Below are positions 57,921-64,000 of a stretch of 64,000 nucleotides of DNA, one piece after another; positions within the stretch are counted from its first letter, which is position 1, and the number at the start of each line of letters is the position of its first letter. The DNA is from Mycobacterium cookii (GTDB lineage: Bacteria; Actinomycetota; Actinomycetes; Mycobacteriales; Mycobacteriaceae). The stretch is taken from the NCBI RefSeq assembly GCF_010727945.1, contig NZ_AP022569.1, positions 3,968,001 through 4,032,000 of the forward strand. Direction: 5' to 3'. The notes below the pieces were generated by a model. The model was not told where the DNA came from and did not search any database. It saw only the letters and a list, made by a program, of their open reading frames with translations. A program made the translations under genes and the position numbers.

Positions 57921-58164
57921 CGCTTGCCCGCCACGGGTGCTTTCAGCTCGATAAGGGACACACCCTGCTCACTCATCGACGGGCCAGCACGCATCGGGCT
58001 GCAGCCACGCCAGTGAGGTTTCGGACTTCCTGATGGCTGCTGTGTAGCTATCGGGCAGGCCAGGGTGGCCTCCTTCGACATGGGGAAGGGGGGGTCGGTT
58101 TGAACGCGGCGGGCCACCCCGTGGCCGCGTCGTAGCTGACCGGGCTCGGGTGTCCAAGTCGCGG

Positions 58165-58815
58165 TCAATTGGTTGCGTATCCGCCCTCGACAACTGCGAG
58201 GCGTGCGCCGCCGGAGAACATTGAATCGTGGCAAATCAACCCCTGGACAGCGGTGCCCGGCACGACGTCATACGCCATATGCGTCTCAATAGAAAATCCT
58301 GGGTTGATGTCGCCGCTGGTTTCGCCGAACATCGCTGGGCCATCGGCGGCGTATTGCCGACCCGCCGTATCAACCAATTTCTGATTGCCCCCGTAGAACG
58401 ACCTCGCGTCGCTTCCGGTGTTCTCGACGTGCAGCGTTACGACCACGAACTCGCCTTTCGCTGTCTCACCACCGAACGATTTCGCGCGGTCAACGCCCAA
58501 AACGCGAAACTCGAACTGGCCATCTCGGGCTGCGGAGGCTGCTGGGAAGCTGGTGCTACTTGGTGCGCTGAGAGCGGCGGCGGCGCTGCTCGACGACGAC
58601 GTGCTCGCGCTCTTATTGCTGCTGCCGTCATCGCTGATCGCAGCGATCAGAAATATTCCGAAGACGACCGCTATACCAATCCATAGCTTGCGTGGAAGTT
58701 TCTTGGGGGTGCCTGCGTCGGGCGACGGGGGACCCCAGGTGTTGCCGTCCCAGTACCGCTGTCCTCGGCCTGAGGGGTCGGGGTACCAGCCCGGCGCACC
58801 CGGTTGACTGGTCAC
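58165..58815 (-). CDS. DUF2510-DUF4352 membrane lipoprotein-like protein
   Basis: The 216-residue protein begins with a DUF2510 module (PGWYPDPSGRGQRYWDGNTWG, read in two parts, about 8-28), then a basic stretch, one membrane helix (LWIGIAVVFGIFLIAAI, about 45-61), a Ser-rich linker and an extracytoplasmic beta-sandwich of DUF4352 type (FEFRVLGVDRAKSFG, then GEFVVVTLHVENTG). Such sandwiches bind partners at the outer face of the membrane. Its GTG overlaps the stop of the upstream PASTA gene, so the two form an operon. About 240 bases with no clear gene separate it from purT. Function unknown. Confidence 0.75.
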   Translation of the reverse strand: MTSQPGAPGWYPDPSGRGQRYWDGNTWGPPSPDAGTPKKLPRKLWIGIAVVFGIFLIAAISDDGSSNKSASTSSSSSAAAALSAPSSTSFPAASAARDGQFEFRVLGVDRAKSFGGETAKGEFVVVTLHVENTGSDARSFYGGNQKLVDTAGRQYAADGPAMFGETSGDINPGFSIETHMAYDVVPGTAVQGLICHDSMFSGGARLAVVEGGYATN

Positions 58816-59120
58816 GGCTTAGTGACCTTGAGGATTACTGGGTCGCCAGCGGCAACCGCTGTGCCGACTGCGGGTTCGACGCCAACCACGGTCCAGTTCG
58901 ACGGGTTGAACACGTTCTGATACTTCGTAGTGGCCGACGCGAAGTCGACGTTCGTGAGGCCCAGGTTGGTCAACTTGGACTGCGCGACGCGTGCGTTCTG
59001 GTTGACAATGTCGGGAATGGTTATGGTCGCGCTCGGCGCGGCTGACGCAATTCCCGTGGGTGCCGACAGAAGCGCGGCAGCGGTCGCAAAGGCAACGAGG
59101 GTTCGATTCACGTTGCGCAC
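58812..59120 (-). CDS. Secreted single-PASTA-domain protein
   Basis: The 102-residue protein has a signal peptide (MRNVNRTLVAFATAAALLSAP) ending near GIASAA, and then one PASTA domain: TIPDIVNQNARVAQSKLTNL, the strand pattern NVDFASATT and PAVGTAVAAGDPVILKV. PASTA domains bind peptidoglycan or beta-lactams and mostly occur in PknB and class A PBPs; a free-standing secreted copy could compete for the same ligand. It is co-translated with the DUF2510 protein. The GTG start is 59120; GTG 59111 is an alternative. Confidence 0.8.
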   Translation of the reverse strand: MRNVNRTLVAFATAAALLSAPTGIASAAPSATITIPDIVNQNARVAQSKLTNLGLTNVDFASATTKYQNVFNPSNWTVVGVEPAVGTAVAAGDPVILKVTKP

Positions 59121-59727
59121 GCTACTAATCCCGAGACCGTCTCCGTCGCATAATCTTTCGGGTCATATCGAATTCATACAAAAGGAGTTCGAGCGGGGGG
59201 CGAAGGCGCCCCGCGCGCGATAACCGCGTATTCGTGAAGATTCAGCATGGTCTGCGGTGGCCGCACGTACGAGAGCGCGTTCGGGGTGTGAATTGTGCGC
59301 CGCTGAACGGGCAGCCACAATCAGGCGATGTCTGGCGCCGCCGCTTTCTCCTCGGCAGCGCCAGCCAGTCTTCTTCTTGTTCGTGACCGGCTGCTTTCGC
59401 CGATAGATCCACCTGATCACTCCGGCAACGGTCTTGTGACGCAGGGCCCACCGGAGAAGCCGCGATGGAGCGGACGGCAGGTGTCGAAGTAACCATACAA
59501 CGCTGTGCCGTAAATTGGCAAGGTGGTCATCATCGAGTCCCGTTGCGCGACAACGTGTATCGACAATATAGATACAATCTGAGGTGGTTTGGACGCGTAC
59601 GCTCGACGAACCGTAGCAAGCAGGTCGCTCTACCTCTAGGGCGAAGGCGCGCAGACCGCATTTCGGCCTGTGTTCATGCACAGATATTGTTGTTTCTACC
59701 TTCGTCGACGAGCAGGGGAAACCGCAG
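59121..59727. other. Intergenic region with possible unassigned coding potential
   Basis: This 600-base stretch is clearly less GC-rich than its surroundings, particularly 59500-59700. A minus-strand frame runs through it but has no start with a ribosome site and no recognisable motif, so I call no gene. A palindrome at 59556 and the promoter of the rhodanese-metZ operon lie here. Confidence 0.5.
59556..59576. promoter_or_regulatory. 21-bp inverted repeat upstream of the rhodanese gene
   Basis: TGTATC-N9-GATACA has perfect 6-base arms around an AT-rich centre, 150 bases before the rhodanese start. It may be an operator for a regulator of the rhodanese-metZ operon or for an unrecognised minus-strand unit. 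Confidence 0.4.
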
Positions 59728-60159
59728 GTGAGCACAGCGCAAAACCGTCCATACGCAGGAGATATCACCCCCGAGCAGGCGTGGAAGCTGCTCAGCGAGA
59801 ACCCCGAGGCAGTGCTGGTGGACGTGCGCACCGACGCTGAATGGCGCTTCGTCGGCGTTCCCGACCTGGCTAGCTTGGGCCGCGATGTGGTGTACATCGA
59901 ATGGAACAGCGCCGACGGCAAGCGCAACGACAACTTCGTCGCCGACCTGTTGGAGCATGTCCCGGCCGGCGACGATCGGCCCGTGGTGTTCCTGTGTCGC
60001 TCCGGCAATCGCTCGATCGGGGCGGCAGAGGCTGCCACCGAGGCCGGCATCGCGCCGTCCTACAACGTGCTCGACGGGTTCGAAGGGCAACTCGACGCGT
60101 ACAGTCACCGCGGCGGAAGTGGCTGGCGGGCAATCGGTTTGCCCTGGAAGCAGACATGA
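59728..60159 (+). CDS. Rhodanese-domain sulfurtransferase (Rv0390-like)
   Basis: The 143-residue single rhodanese domain carries the active-site loop CRSGNRS (cysteine at about residue 90) that holds a persulphide, preceded by VLVDVRTDAEWRFVGVPD. It could hand sulphane sulphur to an acceptor. GTG 59728 follows GGGGAA. Its stop overlaps the metZ ATG (ATGA), and the pair is conserved in Mtb (Rv0390-Rv0391), which suggests it supplies sulphide for the direct sulphhydrylation by MetZ; that is an inference. Confidence 0.87.
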   Translation: MSTAQNRPYAGDITPEQAWKLLSENPEAVLVDVRTDAEWRFVGVPDLASLGRDVVYIEWNSADGKRNDNFVADLLEHVPAGDDRPVVFLCRSGNRSIGAAEAATEAGIAPSYNVLDGFEGQLDAYSHRGGSGWRAIGLPWKQT

Positions 60160-61388
60160 GTTCCTCCCGCCCTGACAAGCGCTCGGTTCGCACACCGGAA
60201 CCACTGCCCGACGGTGTCAGCCAAGCCACCATCGGGGTCCGCGGCGGTGTCCTGCGATCGCAGTTCGAAGAGACCGCCGAGGCAATCTATTTGGCGTCCG
60301 GCTATGTGTACGGCTCCGCCGCCGAGGCGGAGAAGGCCTTCACTGGTGAGGTCGACCGTTACGTCTATTCGCGCTACGGCAATCCGACCGTCACCATGTT
60401 CGAGGAACGGCTGCGACTGATCGAAGGCGCACCTGCGGCGTTCGCCACGGCGAGCGGAATGGCCGCGGTATTCACCTCATTGGGCGCATTGCTGGCGGCG
60501 GGCGACCGGCTGGTCGCCGCACGCAGCCTGTTCGGATCGTGTTTCGTCGTGTGCAGCGAGATTCTGCCGCGTTGGGGTGTCGAGGTGGTATTCGTCGACG
60601 GCGACGACCTGTCGCAGTGGCAGGAGGCGCTGTCCGTTCCTACCCAGGCGGTGTTCTTCGAGACGCCGTCGAACCCGATGCAGTCGCTGGTCGACATCGT
60701 CGCGGTCACTGAGCTCGCTCATGCCGCCGGTGCGAAGGTGGTGCTGGACAACGTCTTTGCCACCCCGCTGCTCCAGCAGGGCTTTCCGCTCGGCGTCGAT
60801 GTGGTGGTGTACTCGGGCACCAAACACATCGACGGGCAGGGCCGCGTGCTCGGCGGGGCCATCCTCGGCGACAAGGAGTACATCGACGGCCCGGTACAGA
60901 AGCTGATGCGGCACACCGGTCCGGCGATGAGTGCATTCAACGCCTGGGTCATGCTCAAAGGCCTTGAGACGTTGGCGATTCGGGTCGACTATCAGAACGC
61001 GTCGGCGCAGCGGATCGCCGAATACCTGGAGGGTCATTCGGCAGTGCGGTGGGTGCGCTATCCGTACCTGGCGTCGCACCCACAGTACGACTTGGCCAAG
61101 CGGCAGATGTCCGGCGGCGGGACCGTCGTGACCTTCGAGCTCGACGTCCCCGACAGCGCGGCCAAACAACGGGCTTTCGACGTGCTGGACAAGCTGCAGC
61201 TGATCAACATCTCTAATAATCTCGGTGACTCGAAATCCCTTGTCACGCATCCGGCGACCACCACGCACCGTGCGATGGGGCCCGAAGGGCGTGCGGCAAT
61301 AGGCCTGGGCGACGGCGTCGTTCGCATCTCGGTCGGACTCGAAGGCACCGACGATCTGATCGCCGACCTCGATCGGGCCTTGAGCTAG
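60156..61388 (+). CDS. metZ: O-succinylhomoserine sulphhydrylase
   Basis: MetZ makes homocysteine from O-succinylhomoserine and sulphide. The 410-residue product is a gamma-family PLP enzyme: the cofactor lysine is K223 in VYSGTKHIDGQG, the aspartate of the cofactor ring lies in VVLDNVFATP, and YSRYGNPT near 69 and SVGLEGTDDLIADL near the end are family marks. The ATG overlaps the rhodanese stop by four bases. It matches Rv0391, 406 residues in Mtb. Confidence 0.95.
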   Translation: MSSSRPDKRSVRTPEPLPDGVSQATIGVRGGVLRSQFEETAEAIYLASGYVYGSAAEAEKAFTGEVDRYVYSRYGNPTVTMFEERLRLIEGAPAAFATASGMAAVFTSLGALLAAGDRLVAARSLFGSCFVVCSEILPRWGVEVVFVDGDDLSQWQEALSVPTQAVFFETPSNPMQSLVDIVAVTELAHAAGAKVVLDNVFATPLLQQGFPLGVDVVVYSGTKHIDGQGRVLGGAILGDKEYIDGPVQKLMRHTGPAMSAFNAWVMLKGLETLAIRVDYQNASAQRIAEYLEGHSAVRWVRYPYLASHPQYDLAKRQMSGGGTVVTFELDVPDSAAKQRAFDVLDKLQLINISNNLGDSKSLVTHPATTTHRAMGPEGRAAIGLGDGVVRISVGLEGTDDLIADLDRALS

Positions 61389-61553
61389 CGGTTGTTCACC
61401 TTGCCGTCGTTCAGTTTTCCCGACGGATTCGGTCTTTCACAACCTGCGACGCGGTGTGTAACGCGATAGTAGGTGTGCTCGATAGCGGTATGACGGTGCC
61501 CATCGCACTGTCTACCTGCCTGGCTGCGCCGGGCCAGAGATGGAGAGACTTGC

Positions 61554-63200
61554 GTGATTTCATGCATCAGCCGGCCGCGGACGTCGGCTCATCCGCTGAC
61601 CGGCGATTTTTATGAGTGGACCGTCGTCGTCGACGGTCGTGACATCGCTTGGCAAAGCTACGCCGGCCCGCTGAGGTTCGACGAGACCGACTTCGCCATC
61701 GCGACGCGAAAACTGCTGTCGGTCGAGCCCGGCGAGCTGGCAGATCTGGTGTCCGACCATGTCGAATTCGCAGCGCCTGGCGACGGCCAGCCTCGCCTGA
61801 TGGTGCACTCCACCACGCCGTACGCATCGAGTTTCGAGACGGACCTGTCCGCGATGGCCGACGGTCGCCCGGTCATCGATCTCACCACCTACGTGGAGAC
61901 CCGCGGCCTCTACCTGGCCCGCAGCGGCGACCTTGTGGTCGGTCGTACCAGGCCATGGCGAAATGCGATTGCGGCGAAAGGCATTGTTCGCCTGCCGCTT
62001 CCGGATGCCGACTATTACTACCTCTCGCAGGCGCTGCTGCGCCGCGCGGTCGACGGCGGGGACCGCGATCCGGTGATGCGTCAGATCATCGAGTTCTTCC
62101 GCGACCGCCCCTCGGCCGTGGTGTGCCCCTACGACTTCGAGCCCGAATTCCAGGTCCTGGTGATCTGGTTGGCCCGAATGGCCGGGCTGGAGCGAATTCG
62201 CGTCGACGCCAATGACTCTCGTCTGGCGCGGTGGAACCGCAAGGGGATGCTGCATCCGACCGTGGAATCCGCCCTGAGCCTCGACCTGACCGATGAGCCG
62301 GGTGCGGTCATCCTGGAACGGGAGCATCAGGTCAGCGAAGCGTTCCTTGCACTCGGATCGGCGTTGCCAGTGCTGCCGGGGTATACCGTTCCTTGGCTGC
62401 CGAATCGCTGTGATTTCACTCGGGAATTCCTTTGCGCCGCAACTCTTCTCCATGAGCGCTATGAGCTGACACACGCTTGCTTGAAACCGTCCGATGGCGG
62501 TAACGGCGGACGCATCGTGCCGGACATCGAACTCAATGACAGCCGGCGGCTGGAGGCACTGTCTACCGCCGCCTGGAAATTGGGCGGCGATCAAGTCCTG
62601 GAGGCCCATGTCACTTACTTGCAGCGGAACGTCGGTGGAGAACCGGTGTTGACGACGCCGTCGGCGCATGTGCGTTCGGGGGAGCTGCTGGACGGGCTGA
62701 CTCTGCAGTTCATGCGTGGCACCTCGTGGAAGGGCAACATGTTCATCGGCGCCGCGGACTGGGCCGGACTGGGGTTGGACCCGAACCTGTACACAAGCAT
62801 GCGGGCGACGATGAACGACCTCCACCAGCGGCTCGGTCTGTTGCACTGCGGCGTCGACTTCGCGGTCGGCACGCTGGGCGGGAAGTTCGGCGGCACCGTC
62901 GTGGCCGCGGTGCAGGACATCAATCCCAAGGTGACCGGCGCACTGTTCCTGCGCGAGTTCATGGCCCGCCATCCCGCTGTCGGTGTGGGGGCGGCGACTC
63001 GCGTCCTGGTCCCCGAGGCCACGGCGAGCGCGGAGAACATCCGCTCGTTGCTATCGAAATTCTCGACGGCAGAACAGCCCTGCGAAGAGATCGCCGTCGT
63101 GCCCGGCCGGTGGGCCATGGTCGCCACCTCGGGGCAGACATCGATGACGGCCGGCGCGCAGGCCCTGACGTTGGAACGAATGCTGGCCGCATCGCATTGA
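61554..63200 (+). CDS. ATP-grasp-like ligase of unknown specificity
   Basis: This 548-residue protein has no strong family match in my memory. The C-terminal half shows ATP-grasp features: HACLKPSDGGNGGRIVP (glycine-rich lysine loop) near 305-320, a strand-turn segment with glutamates (VLEAHVTYLQ), GVDFAVGTLGGKFGG near 433-447 and VQDINPKVTGALFL near 452-465, where the Asp-x-Asn pair would hold Mg-ATP. The N-terminal half is a mixed fold (DFYEWTVVVDGRDIAWQ, then PWRNAIAAKG). It may join a carboxylate to an amine or peptide, as ATP-grasp enzymes of natural-product and peptide-tagging pathways do. GTG 61554 has TGGAGAG upstream. No clear partner is adjacent. Confidence 0.65.
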   Translation: MISCISRPRTSAHPLTGDFYEWTVVVDGRDIAWQSYAGPLRFDETDFAIATRKLLSVEPGELADLVSDHVEFAAPGDGQPRLMVHSTTPYASSFETDLSAMADGRPVIDLTTYVETRGLYLARSGDLVVGRTRPWRNAIAAKGIVRLPLPDADYYYLSQALLRRAVDGGDRDPVMRQIIEFFRDRPSAVVCPYDFEPEFQVLVIWLARMAGLERIRVDANDSRLARWNRKGMLHPTVESALSLDLTDEPGAVILEREHQVSEAFLALGSALPVLPGYTVPWLPNRCDFTREFLCAATLLHERYELTHACLKPSDGGNGGRIVPDIELNDSRRLEALSTAAWKLGGDQVLEAHVTYLQRNVGGEPVLTTPSAHVRSGELLDGLTLQFMRGTSWKGNMFIGAADWAGLGLDPNLYTSMRATMNDLHQRLGLLHCGVDFAVGTLGGKFGGTVVAAVQDINPKVTGALFLREFMARHPAVGVGAATRVLVPEATASAENIRSLLSKFSTAEQPCEEIAVVPGRWAMVATSGQTSMTAGAQALTLERMLAASH

Positions 63201-63277
63201 TGACGCTGCGATAACAAGTCGCGCGACGCGCTGGCCGAATACCGGGAACGGCGTCTCCGGGAACTTATCGTCTCTGT

Positions 63278-64000
63278 GTGTATCGCCGGACTGTTCTGAA
63301 GCTGCCCCTTTTACTGGCGGCGGGAACGGCTCTGGCTCAGGCGCCTCGGGCTTCGGCGGAGCCGCCGCGTGCCTCCGCCGAGTCCAGCAGGTGGTCGACT
63401 GACCGCGCCAACCGCTGGTATCAAGCCCAGGGGTGGCCGGTCGGCGCGAACTTCATCACCTCCACCGCGATCAACCAACTCGAGATGTTCCAGCCGGGCA
63501 CCTACGACCCGCGGCGCATCGACACCGAATTGGGTTGGGCCCGACTGCACGGACTGAACACGGTCCGGGTTTTCCTGCACGACCAGTTGTGGGCCCAGGA
63601 CGCCCGCGGCTTCCAAACTCGCCTGGCACAGTTCGTCAACATCTCGTCTCGGCATCGCATCAAGCCGCTGTTCGTGTTGTTCGACTCCTGCTGGGATCCG
63701 CATCCCCAAGTCGGTCGCCAGCATGCGCCGACCCCCGGGGTGCACAACTCCGGCTGGGTGCAGAGCCCGGGCGCTGATCGCATCGACGACAAGAGCTACA
63801 CCCGCACGTTGCAGGACTACGTCACCGGCGTGATGACCCAATTCCGCAATGACGACCGGGTTTTGGGTTGGGACGTGTGGAACGAACCCGACAATCCCGC
63901 GCCGCAGTACGCCAGTGTCGAGCGCGGCGACAAGCTCGACCGGGTGGCGGACCTGCTTCCCCAGGTCTTCACCTGGGCGCGTGCCGTCGACGCTCGGCAG
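63278..64000 (+). CDS. Exported cellulase-like (GH5-type) glycoside hydrolase, 3' truncated
   Basis: The frame is open to the window end (241 residues visible), so no stop is seen. The N-terminus MYRRTVLKLPLLLAAGTALA is a twin-arginine type signal (RRxxLK and a hydrophobic core), followed by a Pro/Ala/Ser linker. The mature domain has NRWYQAQGWPVGANFITST, ELGWARLHGLNTVRVFLHD and WDVWNEPDNP, the last holding the catalytic acid/base glutamate of clan GH-A TIM barrels. GTG 63278 is the only start that keeps the signal. The enzyme probably acts on a glycan outside the membrane; the substrate is unknown. Confidence 0.75.
   Translation, partial: MYRRTVLKLPLLLAAGTALAQAPRASAEPPRASAESSRWSTDRANRWYQAQGWPVGANFITSTAINQLEMFQPGTYDPRRIDTELGWARLHGLNTVRVFLHDQLWAQDARGFQTRLAQFVNISSRHRIKPLFVLFDSCWDPHPQVGRQHAPTPGVHNSGWVQSPGADRIDDKSYTRTLQDYVTGVMTQFRNDDRVLGWDVWNEPDNPAPQYASVERGDKLDRVADLLPQVFTWARAVDARQ

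Noticed and set aside
57921..58164. Possible transposase or phage remnant between purT and the DUF2510 gene
   Set aside because: No inverted repeat, DDE motif or similarity that I can recognise; the short frames look random.
59163..60050. 295-residue minus-strand frame
   Set aside because: Half of it is antisense to the rhodanese gene and the rest has no start site or domain; kept only as an intergenic note.

Overview
The window is high-GC actinobacterial DNA from a mycobacterium, most likely a slow-growing non-tuberculous species. The evidence is a PPE-SVP protein, a secreted PE-PPE-domain hydrolase, HspR/HAIR heat-shock control, F420-type enzymes, and a gene set that follows the Mycobacterium tuberculosis (Mtb) Rv0322-Rv0391 neighbourhood as I remember it. 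I see no rRNA, tRNA, CRISPR array, prophage or recognisable insertion sequence.

1-4.7 kb holds three tandem paralogues (the first cut by the window edge). Each has a degenerate actin/Hsp70-like N-terminal domain, one membrane segment, a Pro/Ala stalk and a Gly-rich tail. 4.7-7.4 kb is a nucleotide-sugar segment (udgA, an NTF2-like protein, rmlA), followed by a PPE gene and aspC on the minus strand. 10.4-13.4 kb is etfD, the membrane FeS protein that takes electrons from the electron-transfer flavoprotein, with tandem palindromes in front of it. 13.5-17.6 kb is a minus-strand run: three tandem single-pass Thr/Ser/Pro-rich proteins, a luciferase-like oxidoreductase, a small membrane protein and a WXG-type long protein. 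In Mtb the iniBAC genes lie in this interval; they are absent here. lpqJ, an F420/FMN split-barrel protein, an enoyl-CoA hydratase/isomerase, a TetR regulator and ansP2 follow.

21.8-26.2 kb is the dnaK-grpE-dnaJ-hspR operon. Its upstream region has an ECF (SigH-type) promoter, a HAIR operator for HspR and a SigA-like promoter. clpB at 33.7 kb repeats the scheme with the SigH -35 placed inside the HAIR element. Between them are a hydrolase, an adenylate cyclase-AAA regulator, an aldose 1-epimerase-like protein, a type II flavohaemoglobin and a GAP-family membrane protein. From the flavohaemoglobin to the PaaI-like thioesterase (31-56.7 kb) gene order and strand are inverted as a block relative to my memory of Mtb (Rv0385 back to Rv0356c). 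The block carries clpB, ttfA, pyrE, a TrmH-type methyltransferase, GH76, fba, a CDF metal exporter, an M50 protease and purA. It also holds extra genes: P450, LuxR-AAA regulator, fused CoA-transferase, Tat-exported MsrB and PE-PPE hydrolase. purT, a DUF2510/PASTA pair, a rhodanese-metZ operon, an unrecognised ATP-grasp-like protein and the start of an exported glycoside hydrolase end the window.

The observations I rate highest are: a family of nested palindromic repeats at three loci with covarying arms, two of which overlap protein ends; the tandem actin-like paralogues; the three-gene Thr/His-rich membrane cluster; operators with long perfect arms upstream of the CDF exporter and clpB; and two short leader ORFs coupled to udgA and the PPE gene. 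All Mtb comparisons are from memory; no database search was run.
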